Positions 25,573-33,820 of a stretch of 41,815 nucleotides of DNA are shown here, one piece after another. Under the pieces are notes generated by a model. The model worked only from the letters and a program-made list of their open reading frames with translations. It did no database searches and was not told where the DNA came from. The number at the start of each line of letters is the position of its first letter. Positions within the stretch are counted from its first letter, which is position 1. The position numbers were made by a program, and so were the translations under genes. This DNA comes from Anaerolinea sp. (GTDB lineage Bacteria > Chloroflexota > Anaerolineae > Anaerolineales > Anaerolineaceae), in assembly GCA_020725865.1 (NCBI GenBank), contig DYEC01000015.1, positions 1 through 41,815 of the forward strand, given 5' to 3'.

Positions 25573-27753
25573 ATGACGATAGAAACCCTGATATGGTTAA
25601 TTCCGCTTCCACCAGTTCTGGCTTTCTTTCTGATAGCTGTTTTTGCTTTTAGAAACCGCTCGCTCAGCCATTCGCTTGCGGTAGGCTCAGCAGTGATTTC
25701 CTGGGCTGTGAGTATGGTGGTCTTTTATCAGGCAGTCACTACGCCGGCGTTCAACCATCACCCGTTTGTTTCGCAAATTAACTGGTTGCCCTTAGGACAG
25801 GGCTGGTTTCGCATTGGTGTACAGGTTGATCCACTGGCAGCCGTAACCTTGTTTTTCGTTGCTTGGACGATTTTGATGATTTTCATCTATAGTGTTGGGT
25901 ATCATAATTACGGACAGCCGATTGGCGAACACGACCGTCCCGGGCTGCAACCCCATGGGGCGAGTGTAACCGGGGCAGATGGTAAGGTCACACGTGTTCC
26001 TTCTGTTGAACCGATGTATGCCCGTTTTTTTGCTTTTATTGCCTTATTCGCTTTTGGGATGTATGCGCTGGTGGTGACGGATAATCTCCTGACGCTCTAT
26101 ATGGCGTGGGAAATTATGGGGTTGTGTTCTTATCTGCTGATTGGTTTCTGGTATGGAAAACCTTCGGCAAGGGATGCAGCGGTTAAGGCTTTTTTGACCA
26201 CGCGTGTTGGCGATATGTTTATGTTGCTGGGACTGGTAGCATTATACTGGTTAACTGGTACGCTTAATTACCGTCTGATTCTTTCCAATCCTGGTGTTCT
26301 GGAACAACTGTCTGAGGCAACATCACCGGTTTTGGGATTGTCTTGGGCGGGGCTGGTAGGCTTACTCATCTTTTTTGGGACGGTGGGAAAGTCCGCTCAA
26401 TTTCCATTGCATGTCTGGCTGCCGGATGCAATGGAAGGTCCAACCCCGGTTTCAGCAATGATCCATGCAGCAACGATGGTCTCAGCGGGAGTGTATCTGG
26501 CGTTGCGTTTCTTTCCGCTTATTTCCGCTGGCTGGACACCGGGCAGCGCGTTGACACCGACTCTGATGGTCATGGCAGCGATTGGCGCGTTTTCTGCTTT
26601 GTTTGCCGCATCCATTGCGCTGGCACAGCGGGATATTAAGCGTGTGCTAGCATATTCGACCATTTCTCAACTGGCTTACATGGTGGCAGCTCTAGGGGTT
26701 GGGGCATATGTTGCGGCGGCATTTCACCTAGTGACACACGCGTTTTTCAAGGCTTTGCTCTTTTTAGGTTCTGGATCGGTCATTCATGGAATGGAACACG
26801 GTGTGTTGCATACTGGCGAGCATATTGACCCGCAGGATATGTTCAACATGGGCGGGTTAAGAAAGAAAATGCCGGTTACGTTCTGGACGTTTCTAATTGG
26901 TGGTCTGGCGCTTTCTGGTTTTCCACTGGTGACTGCGGGCTTTTGGTCAAAAGACGAAATTCTATCTGGCGCGCTGGATGGCGGCTATACAGTTGTCTTT
27001 GTCATTCTGGCATTTTCAGCTTTGCTGACTGCGTTTTACACTGCCCGCCAGATAACGCTGACCTTTCTTGGACAACCACGCACAGGTTCGGCAGAGCATG
27101 CACACGAATCAAAGCCAGTGATGACATTACCGCTGGTCGGATTGGCTGTTTTTGCTGTAGCTGTAGGCTGGGCAGGTATTCCAGAAGATTTTCCGATTTT
27201 AGGGGGATTGTTGCCAAACTGGTTTGAGCACTTCGTTGGCAGTATGCTGGCGGGACATGGTGAGGGGAGACTTGTTGGGCATAGCTCGCTCCCGCTGATT
27301 ATATCGCTGATTGTGGCGCCGCTTGGTTTGGGGTTGGGCTGGTGGGTTTACCGAGCTGTTCCGGCAAAGGCTGCTGACCCATTGCAGTATGTTCTGGGTC
27401 CGGTTTATCCACTTTTGAAAAACAAATATTATGTTGATGAGTTATATAAGTGGATTTTCATCCGTCCGGCAGTGTGGCTGGCTGATGTCTTCACCGTGCA
27501 GTGGGTAGATCATAACGTAATTGACGGGATTGTGGATGGCATTGGGCGGCTTGGGCTTTGGCTGGGGCGTGTTTTCAGCCGGTATTTTGATATCCCTGTC
27601 ATTACAGGCACCGGCGATATGATAGCGTTTGGGACGCGTAAGCTGGGTATCAGCTTGAAATGGATCCAAAGCGGAAGGGTGCAGCAATATATGATTTTGG
27701 CGATAGCAGTGATGGTCATACTCGGCGGAACACTGTATTTTCTTCTGGCATAA
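25573..27753 (+). CDS. nuoL: NADH-quinone oxidoreductase subunit L with extended lateral helix
   Basis: NuoL is the distal antiporter-like proton pump of complex I and bears the long lateral helix along the arm. The 726-residue product is over 100 residues longer than the E. coli protein as I recall it. Key residues are in place: E180 (MAWEIMG), K273 (GTVGKSAQFP) and K in FWSKDEIL. Two enlargements stand out: a hydrophilic insert at about 112-147 before MYARFFAF, and a lateral-helix region of about 82 residues between LYK and QQY instead of about 50-55. The latter contains a 27-residue tandem duplication (645-671, 672-698). ATG 25573 follows CCGGAGGT; an earlier frame opening at 25528 is inside nuoK. 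Confidence 0.95.
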   Translation: MTIETLIWLIPLPPVLAFFLIAVFAFRNRSLSHSLAVGSAVISWAVSMVVFYQAVTTPAFNHHPFVSQINWLPLGQGWFRIGVQVDPLAAVTLFFVAWTILMIFIYSVGYHNYGQPIGEHDRPGLQPHGASVTGADGKVTRVPSVEPMYARFFAFIALFAFGMYALVVTDNLLTLYMAWEIMGLCSYLLIGFWYGKPSARDAAVKAFLTTRVGDMFMLLGLVALYWLTGTLNYRLILSNPGVLEQLSEATSPVLGLSWAGLVGLLIFFGTVGKSAQFPLHVWLPDAMEGPTPVSAMIHAATMVSAGVYLALRFFPLISAGWTPGSALTPTLMVMAAIGAFSALFAASIALAQRDIKRVLAYSTISQLAYMVAALGVGAYVAAAFHLVTHAFFKALLFLGSGSVIHGMEHGVLHTGEHIDPQDMFNMGGLRKKMPVTFWTFLIGGLALSGFPLVTAGFWSKDEILSGALDGGYTVVFVILAFSALLTAFYTARQITLTFLGQPRTGSAEHAHESKPVMTLPLVGLAVFAVAVGWAGIPEDFPILGGLLPNWFEHFVGSMLAGHGEGRLVGHSSLPLIISLIVAPLGLGLGWWVYRAVPAKAADPLQYVLGPVYPLLKNKYYVDELYKWIFIRPAVWLADVFTVQWVDHNVIDGIVDGIGRLGLWLGRVFSRYFDIPVITGTGDMIAFGTRKLGISLKWIQSGRVQQYMILAIAVMVILGGTLYFLLA
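27505..27666 (+). repeat. 27-residue tandem duplication in the NuoL lateral helix
   Basis: Residues 645-671 begin VDHNVIDGIVDGIGRLGLWL and residues 672-698 begin FDIPVITGTGDMIAFGTRKL. Aligned without gaps they share D2, V5, I6, G8, D11, I13 and further similar positions. DNA identity is low, so the duplication is old. Its size equals the excess length of this region. Confidence 0.55.
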
Positions 27754-27762
27754 GGTGCGTAG

Positions 27763-29274
27763 ATGAATCTCATCAGCGAGCATTTGCTTTCTTTTATTTT
27801 GTTTGTGCCGGTTTTGACGGCGCTGATGTTGCTCTTCGTGCCATCAGGTCGGTTATCTTTATTGCGCTGGGGGACTTTGATTGCCAGCCTGATACCGTTT
27901 GGACTGGCTGTAGCACTTTGGGTAAGGTTTGATCCTCAACAGGGTGGCTTTCAGTTTGAGGAATATCTACGATGGTATCCGCCGCTCAATTCGGCTTATC
28001 ATCTTGGTGTGGATGGCATTTCACTGACACTGGTTTTGTTGACAACTTTTCTGACGCCGTTGGCGATTCTGGCTTCATTCAGTATTACTGACCGCGTAAA
28101 GGCTTATATGGTTCTGTTTCTGCTTTTGGAAACGGGTATGTTGGGGGTCTTTCTGGCGCTGGATCTGCTTTTGTTCTTTGTTTTCTGGGAAGTGGGCTTG
28201 GTACCGATGTACTTTCTGATCAACCAATGGGGCGGTACAAACCGTAACTATGCTTCCTTGAAATTTATTTTGTACACGATGGGCGGGTCGTTGGGATTGC
28301 TGCTCGCTTCTCAATTAATCGGAGTGGTTGCCGGCACCTATGACATTCCGGAACTAATTTCTATCTGGCCTTCTTTCAGCTCGGGGGAGCTGATTGGGCT
28401 TCCGGTGGCAACAGTTAAGGCGATCGCTTTTTGGGCTTTTGTGATCGCTTTTGCGGTCAAAGTTCCGGTCTGGCCTTTTCACACCTGGCTGCCGGACGCA
28501 CACACAGAAGCGCCCACTGCCGGCTCGATGATACTGGCAGGCGTTTTGCTTAAGCTGGGTGCCTATGGTTTTTTACGTCTGGTGCTGCCATTATATCCGG
28601 CGGAGGCGCGTTTATATGGCGGCTGGCTGGCTGCTTTTGCGACACTGGCGATTATTTTGGGCGCTCTGGGTGCTTTTGGGCAGACTGATTTCAAACGCTT
28701 GGTGGCATATTCTTCAATTAACCATATGGGATTTGTGGTTTTGGGAGTTGCAGTTGCTGCCTGGGCTACAGGCACCATTGACTCTATCATTGCGGTCAAT
28801 GGCGCTGTGTTGCAAATGGTGACACATGGGCTGTCCTCAGCGGGGATGTTTTTCCTGGTTGGGGTGATTTATGAGCGCACGCACAGCCGCAATTTGAATG
28901 ATTTTGGTGGTTTATATGCAGTTTTGCCAGTTTATGGGAGTATTCTGGTCTTCACGGCGATGGCGTCGCTGGGTTTGCCCGGCTTGGGCGGTTTTATCTC
29001 CGAAGTGCTGGTTGTGCGGGGTGCCTGGCCTGTATTTCCGCTGGCAACGGCGCTCAGCACAATAGGGTTGTTTTTCACTGGTGCGTATGTCCTGAAGTCA
29101 CTGCGTTTGGCGCTGCATGGCCCTCTCAATGAGCGCTGGTTAGGAAAACTAAGTGAAATCAATCCCCGTGAGCTGGTGGTTATTACACCTTTGATGGTCT
29201 TATTGCTGGTGATTGGAATCTGGCCAGCCTGGTTGCTTGGGCTGATTAATCGAGCCGTAAGTATGTGGTTCTAA
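27763..29274 (+). CDS. nuoM: NADH-quinone oxidoreductase subunit M (first copy)
   Basis: NuoM is an antiporter-like proton pump between NuoN and NuoL. The 503-residue product has the standard ion-path residues almost at E. coli numbering: E143 (FFVFWEVGLVPMYFL), K233 (AFAVKVPVWPFHTWLPDAHT), K264 (AGVLLKLGAYGFLR) and E414 (GGFISEVLV). It is 9 bp after nuoL and 10 bp before a second, divergent NuoM. Confidence 0.95.
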   Translation: MNLISEHLLSFILFVPVLTALMLLFVPSGRLSLLRWGTLIASLIPFGLAVALWVRFDPQQGGFQFEEYLRWYPPLNSAYHLGVDGISLTLVLLTTFLTPLAILASFSITDRVKAYMVLFLLLETGMLGVFLALDLLLFFVFWEVGLVPMYFLINQWGGTNRNYASLKFILYTMGGSLGLLLASQLIGVVAGTYDIPELISIWPSFSSGELIGLPVATVKAIAFWAFVIAFAVKVPVWPFHTWLPDAHTEAPTAGSMILAGVLLKLGAYGFLRLVLPLYPAEARLYGGWLAAFATLAIILGALGAFGQTDFKRLVAYSSINHMGFVVLGVAVAAWATGTIDSIIAVNGAVLQMVTHGLSSAGMFFLVGVIYERTHSRNLNDFGGLYAVLPVYGSILVFTAMASLGLPGLGGFISEVLVVRGAWPVFPLATALSTIGLFFTGAYVLKSLRLALHGPLNERWLGKLSEINPRELVVITPLMVLLLVIGIWPAWLLGLINRAVSMWF

Positions 29275-29284
29275 GAGGTGAGGA

Positions 29285-30754
29285 ATGCAATTTCCCTGGC
29301 TAAGCCTGCTTATCTTTACCCCATTGATTGCCGGGCTGGTCATTCTGGCATTGCCAGCAGGGCGGCGCGACTGGATTCGCGGTGTGGCGGTAATTGCTGC
29401 CAGTCTGGATTTGCTTATGTCGTTGCTGGTGTATTTCCGCTATGATGCAACTGTTGGTGATTATCAGTTTATTGAACGTGTTCCCTGGGTACCGCAACTG
29501 GGGATTTCCTACTATGTCGGTGTGGACGGTTTCAGCCTGCCGCTGGTGTTGCTGGGAAGTGTGGTGGTTTTTTGCGGGGTGTTGATCTCATGGCGAATTG
29601 AAGATCGTCCACGTGAGTTTTTTGCTTTCCTGATGTTTCTGGGTACAAGTGTGCTGGGTGTTTTTTGCTCGCTGGATTTGTTTCAATTATTCTTCTTTTT
29701 CGAACTGGCGGTTTTTCCCAAGTACCTGATGATCATCCTTTGGGGATATCCGAAGACGCGCGAATATGGCGGTATGAAACTGACCCTGTATCTGTTTGCT
29801 GGATCAGTAATTGCATTGGTTGGTGCGCTAGCGATTTACTTTGGTTCCGGGTTGCGCACATTTGACATGCTGGCGCTGGAAAAAGCTGGTTTTCCGCTCT
29901 GGTTTCAGCAATTCTGGTTTCCTTTTGTATTTCTGGGTTTTGCTGTTCTAGGCGGCATCTTTCCGTTTTACAGCTGGGCGCCCGATGGTCATGTGGCTGC
30001 GCCCACGGCGGTTTCGATGTTGTTGGCGGGTGTGGAGATGAAGGTGGGTGCGTTTTCAGCCCTGCGTGCCGGCATTATGTTATTGCCAGAGGGAGCACGC
30101 TACTGGGCAGTCTGGATTTTGGTATTGGCTACGGTAAATGTGGTGTATGGCGCATTTCTGGCAATGACGCAGACTGATTTTAAGTATGTAATTGGTTTTT
30201 CTTCTGTTTCTCACATGGGACTGGTGTTGATTGGTTTTGCCACGCTTTCTTCCCAAGGTCTGCTGGGGGCGGGAATGCAGATGTTTTCACATGGCATCAT
30301 GACGGCGATGTTTTTTGCTGTCGTCGGGATGGTGTATGATCGAACACACATCCGGGAAATCTCCCGACTGGGTGGATTGTTTAATAAAATGCCCTGGGCA
30401 GGGATTGGGTTTGTTATTGCTGGTCTGGTTTCGATGGGAATGCCGGGTTTCTCCGGCTTTGTTGCAGAGTTCCCGGTTTTTATGGGTGCCTGGCGGGCAC
30501 TGCCATTAGTGGCAGTAATTGCGGTCATTGGAATTCTAGTAACCGCAGGGTATATTCTGCTGGTTCTACGGCGGGTCTTTTTTGGCAAATTGCCGGACTT
30601 TGGTGAGCATGTACCGGATGTTAGCATGCTGGACAAAATTGCTATCGGGCTGCTTGGTTTTCTGATGGTGGTTTTAGGATGGTTCCCGTCCTTGCTATCC
30701 ACGGTAGTGCAATCGGGCGTGGATCGCATTCTTGTATTGTTGGGAGGTGGCTAA
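29285..30754 (+). CDS. nuoM2: NADH-quinone oxidoreductase subunit M, second divergent copy
   Basis: This 489-residue protein aligns with NuoM along its length and would be a further antiporter-like subunit. E140 (FFFFELAVFPKYLM), K253 (AGVEMKVGAFSALR) and E395 (SGFVAEFPVF) are kept. The TM7 lysine is not: FAVLGGIFPFYSWAPDGH stands where the first copy has FAVKVPVWPFHTWLPDAH, so L222 replaces it. GAGGTGAGG precedes the ATG. Paired with the long NuoL helix, it fits a complex I with two M subunits. The symbol nuoM2 is descriptive. Confidence 0.9.
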   Translation: MQFPWLSLLIFTPLIAGLVILALPAGRRDWIRGVAVIAASLDLLMSLLVYFRYDATVGDYQFIERVPWVPQLGISYYVGVDGFSLPLVLLGSVVVFCGVLISWRIEDRPREFFAFLMFLGTSVLGVFCSLDLFQLFFFFELAVFPKYLMIILWGYPKTREYGGMKLTLYLFAGSVIALVGALAIYFGSGLRTFDMLALEKAGFPLWFQQFWFPFVFLGFAVLGGIFPFYSWAPDGHVAAPTAVSMLLAGVEMKVGAFSALRAGIMLLPEGARYWAVWILVLATVNVVYGAFLAMTQTDFKYVIGFSSVSHMGLVLIGFATLSSQGLLGAGMQMFSHGIMTAMFFAVVGMVYDRTHIREISRLGGLFNKMPWAGIGFVIAGLVSMGMPGFSGFVAEFPVFMGAWRALPLVAVIAVIGILVTAGYILLVLRRVFFGKLPDFGEHVPDVSMLDKIAIGLLGFLMVVLGWFPSLLSTVVQSGVDRILVLLGGG

Positions 30755-30757
30755 ATC

Positions 30758-32212
30758 ATGACGGCTGATTTTGCGACCATGCTCTCGGCGGTTTTTCCCG
30801 AAATTGGTCTGGTGGTGTTAATGGTAGTCGTGCTGGGGTTGGACTTACTTTGGCGCGACGAGCGGGTGCGTCGTTTGGGTTGGATAACTGCGGCAGGTTG
30901 CCTCTTTCTGGTAGTGTTGAGTCTGGTTTTTGCGCTCCCGCCAGCTGAACCGCTTTTGATCTGGGGCGGGATGTTGCGATTGGATGCAGCGGGTTTTGTA
31001 TTTCGCATCGTATTTCTTTTGGGGGCTGCCTTGACCGCATTGTTCTCTCTTGGGCAGGATGATCTCCAGAAACATGGAGAGTATTATGGTTTGATGTTGG
31101 TCAGTACACTGGGGATGAGCCTGATGGCTTCGGCAGCGGATTTGATTATGCTGTATCTGGCGATTGAACTCACTTCTATTCCGTTGTATGTACTGGCTGG
31201 ATTTCGCTTCCGAGATGACAAATCGGTGGAAGCAGGCATCAAGTACCTTTTATTTGGCGCGATGACTTCTGCAGTGATGTTATACGGTTTAAGCCTGTTA
31301 TACGGTTTTAGTGGGACCACACAAATTGCCGAACTGGCTGAACAGATTGATCGCCATTCTGTGCCGGTGTCTTTGTTGGTTATATCTCTGGTGTTGGTGC
31401 TGGTTGGGTTTGGTTTTAAGGTCTCTGCAGTGCCGTTTCACTTTTGGGCACCTGATGTATATGAGGGAGCGCCCACGCCAGTCGCCGGATATCTTTCCAC
31501 TGCCTCGAAGGCTGCTGGTTTCGCTGTGCTAATGCGAGTTATACTGACGGGCTTTTGGGCAGTAACGCCAATCTGGATGGATTTGATAGCGGGATTGGCA
31601 ATTGTGAGTATGACCGTTGGTAATTTGCTGGCACTTACACAAACCAATATTAAACGTCTACTGGCGTATTCTTCGATTGCACAGGCTGGGTATATTCTGG
31701 TGGGTGTGGCAGCCGGTACATCATTTGGGATGAGCGGCGCAGTGTATTATCTTATGGCTTATTTGCTGACCAATCTGGTAGCTTTTGGGGTCGTCTCTGT
31801 GGTGGGTCAACGCGTTGGGTCAGATGATCTGTCTGCTTATGCCGGATTGAGCCGGCGGGCGCCGGCTGTGGCGCTGATTTTGCTGATCAGCATGCTTTCG
31901 TTGGGTGGCATTCCGCCCTTTGCTGGTTTTGTTGGCAAGGTGCTGGTATTTGCAGCGGCAGTAGAAGCCGGACGATGGTGGCTGGCGCTGATAGGTGTAA
32001 TCAATTCAATTGTGGCGCTATACTATTATCTGATTGTTTTGAAGAGCGCCTACTTGCTTCGTTCAGAGGATGAGCAGAAGCCGCTCCAGTTAATGGCCGG
32101 ATGGCGAGTGGCATTGCTGGTTTGTGTTACGGGTGTGTTGGTGTTAGGTGTAGTGATTGCGCCATGGTTTGAGTGGGCTGGCAAGGCTGGTTGGGCTCTC
32201 TCGATTTATTGA
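30758..32212 (+). CDS. nuoN: NADH-quinone oxidoreductase subunit N
   Basis: NuoN is the antiporter-like subunit nearest the quinone-binding end. The 484-residue product keeps a glutamate in YLAIELTSIPLYVLAGFR, the TM7 lysine in VGFGFKVSAVPFHFWAPDVY, the TM8 lysine in STASKAAGF and the TM12 lysine in AGFVGKVLVF. GGGAGGTGG at the end of the previous gene is the ribosome site; three bases separate the genes. It ends the nuo cluster. Confidence 0.95.
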   Translation: MTADFATMLSAVFPEIGLVVLMVVVLGLDLLWRDERVRRLGWITAAGCLFLVVLSLVFALPPAEPLLIWGGMLRLDAAGFVFRIVFLLGAALTALFSLGQDDLQKHGEYYGLMLVSTLGMSLMASAADLIMLYLAIELTSIPLYVLAGFRFRDDKSVEAGIKYLLFGAMTSAVMLYGLSLLYGFSGTTQIAELAEQIDRHSVPVSLLVISLVLVLVGFGFKVSAVPFHFWAPDVYEGAPTPVAGYLSTASKAAGFAVLMRVILTGFWAVTPIWMDLIAGLAIVSMTVGNLLALTQTNIKRLLAYSSIAQAGYILVGVAAGTSFGMSGAVYYLMAYLLTNLVAFGVVSVVGQRVGSDDLSAYAGLSRRAPAVALILLISMLSLGGIPPFAGFVGKVLVFAAAVEAGRWWLALIGVINSIVALYYYLIVLKSAYLLRSEDEQKPLQLMAGWRVALLVCVTGVLVLGVVIAPWFEWAGKAGWALSIY

Positions 32213-32231
32213 CGCTGATTTTTCAGTTTTT

Positions 32232-32240
32232 TGATATAAT
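32232..32240 (+). promoter_or_regulatory. Extended -10 promoter, probably leaderless, for the atp cluster
   Basis: TGATATAAT at 32232-32240 is a perfect extended -10. The box ends 6 nt before the atpI ATG (32247), so the start point should be at or next to the A of ATG. TTGACG at 32209-32214 resembles a -35 but is 20 nt away. Confidence 0.65.
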
Positions 32241-32246
32241 CGCACC

Positions 32247-32558
32247 ATGTCCAGGCAAGGAAAACCTGAAAGAAAGCAATCGGTTGTTAACCTTACATTA
32301 GCGGTTGTTGCGGGTCAGGTTGGTTTTCTCACACTTGCCATTGTTCTCGGAGCAGTGCTGGGCGGTTTGTGGCTGGACAACCACTTTGGCACTCGACCGA
32401 TAATTACGTTATTACTGGTCGTTATTAGCATACCCGTATCTGTACTGGTAATGCTTGCGGTGGTTCGGTCGGCGGTTGCGCGGATCAAAGCGCAGGCTGG
32501 ACAAAACAATCATGAGCATCATGAGGAGGAAGACATTGGAAGAAACCAAAGTTCATAA
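32247..32558 (+). CDS. atpI: ATP synthase accessory protein, AtpI/AtpZ-like
   Basis: The 103-residue product has two hydrophobic helices (about 17-42 and 49-71) joined by GGLWLDNHFGTRPIITLLL, the pattern of the small F0F1 accessory proteins that lie first in many atp operons and help assemble the c-ring. The tail is polar and His-rich (NNHEHHEEEDIG). It has no Shine-Dalgarno sequence and starts 6 nt after a -10 box, suggesting leaderless translation. It overlaps atpB by about 23 bp. Confidence 0.75.
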   Translation: MSRQGKPERKQSVVNLTLAVVAGQVGFLTLAIVLGAVLGGLWLDNHFGTRPIITLLLVVISIPVSVLVMLAVVRSAVARIKAQAGQNNHEHHEEEDIGRNQSS

Positions 32559-33516
32559 ATGGCGCTGGGGAGTAAATCGTTGGTTTGTCCTTTTATTTAT
32601 AATTCTGGGCATCATTGGCGCCAATCTATATCCTCCGGTTCAGCCTCATATTCAGGTGGCGGCTGAGCCACTAACAGAACATCCACTATTCAGTTTGCCT
32701 GTACTGGGTGATGTCTATTTGACCAATACCATGCTGGCAATGGTTGTGGTGGACATTATTTTGATCTTGGTTGTTTTGGCAGTTCAAAAAGCGGTGCGTA
32801 GCGGAAGTTTGGTGCCACAAGGGATTTCTGGCGCCGTAGAAGCCCTTTTTGAGACGCTTTACAATCTAACCGAGTCATCAGCCGGGACAAAGTGGGCAAA
32901 GACGATTTTCCCCTATTTTTCTATCATCATGCTGACGGTTCTGGTGGCAAACCTGACCAAACTGATACCCGGCTATGAAACAATAGGTTTGTTGCATCCC
33001 AGCGAGCATGGAGCGCCGATTAAGGAATTATTTCCGGGTGTTTATACGCTTATCAAAGGCGAAGTTGAACATGGCGGGGGATATGGCCTGATCGGCTTTT
33101 TGCGCGGTTTACCGACGGACTTGAATTTCACTGTGGCACTAGCTTTGTTTTCAGTGTTCATGACGCAGGTGATTGGTGTTCGAGCACAGGGCGCGCGCTA
33201 TTTCACAAAATTTTTCAATGTAACCACTTTGTTTTCGAAACCGGGTTTTGGTGCGATTGATCTGGCGGTGGGGTTGCTGGAGTTGATTTCAGAATTTGCC
33301 AAAATCCTTTCGTTCTCTTTCCGGTTGTTTGGAAATATGTTTGCCGGTTTGGTGCTGCTGGTGTTGGTTGGTTCGCTTATTCCAGTCTTTTTTCAGTCAA
33401 CAGTATTGTTATTTGAGTTTTTTATTGGTTTAATTCAAGCATTTGTTTTTGGTATGTTGACGATGGTGTTTATGGCACAGGCAACGCAGGGTCATGGTGA
33501 AGGTGACTCTCATTAA
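32536..33516 (+). CDS. atpB: ATP synthase F0 subunit a
   Basis: Subunit a forms the proton half-channels against the c-ring. The likely start is TTG 32536, 5 nt after AGGAGGA (32524-32530), giving 326 residues from MEETKVHKWRWGVNRW; ATGs at 32521 and 32512 are in frame but overlap or precede that ribosome site. The essential arginine is in SFSFRLFGNMFAGLVLLVLV, and the last helices show FIGLIQAFVFGMLTMVFMA. The periplasmic loop around GYETIGLLHPSEHGAPIK to GEVEHGGGYG is family-variable. Confidence 0.93.
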   Translation: MEETKVHKWRWGVNRWFVLLFIILGIIGANLYPPVQPHIQVAAEPLTEHPLFSLPVLGDVYLTNTMLAMVVVDIILILVVLAVQKAVRSGSLVPQGISGAVEALFETLYNLTESSAGTKWAKTIFPYFSIIMLTVLVANLTKLIPGYETIGLLHPSEHGAPIKELFPGVYTLIKGEVEHGGGYGLIGFLRGLPTDLNFTVALALFSVFMTQVIGVRAQGARYFTKFFNVTTLFSKPGFGAIDLAVGLLELISEFAKILSFSFRLFGNMFAGLVLLVLVGSLIPVFFQSTVLLFEFFIGLIQAFVFGMLTMVFMAQATQGHGEGDSH

Positions 33517-33558
33517 AGCTATTGAGTAGAAATCACTGATATGGAGGATAACTAGCAT

Positions 33559-33795
33559 ATGGAAGGGAATATTGTCCAGGCAGCAAAGTTTATTGGAGCA
33601 GGACTGGCAATGATTGGCGCTCTGGGCGCTGGCGTTGGAATTGGTTTGAGTGTACAGGGAGCGCTGGAAGGTATGGCACGTAACCCGGATACGTATGGCA
33701 CGCTGCTGACCAACATGATTCTTGGAATCGCGTTTTCAGAAGCAATTGCCATTTACTGCCTGGTAATTGCATTCCTGATGCTATTTGTGCTTTAG
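33559..33795 (+). CDS. atpE: ATP synthase F0 subunit c
   Basis: Subunit c forms the rotating ring. The 78-residue product is a helical hairpin with the polar loop ARNPD (40-44) and the proton-carrying E61 in IAFSEAIAIYCLVIAF. Where sodium-type rings have glutamine (GVGQG) and serine next to the glutamate, this protein has isoleucine (GVGIG) and alanine, so proton rather than sodium coupling is expected. GGAGGA (33543-33548) precedes the ATG. Confidence 0.96.
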   Translation: MEGNIVQAAKFIGAGLAMIGALGAGVGIGLSVQGALEGMARNPDTYGTLLTNMILGIAFSEAIAIYCLVIAFLMLFVL

Positions 33796-33820
33796 CATGT
33801 ATTGAAAAAGGAGAGCACCC

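Noticed and set aside
30211-30729. 172-codon minus-strand frame opposite nuoM2
   Set aside because: Ser/Pro/Ile-rich low-complexity shadow of a membrane-protein gene with no start signals.
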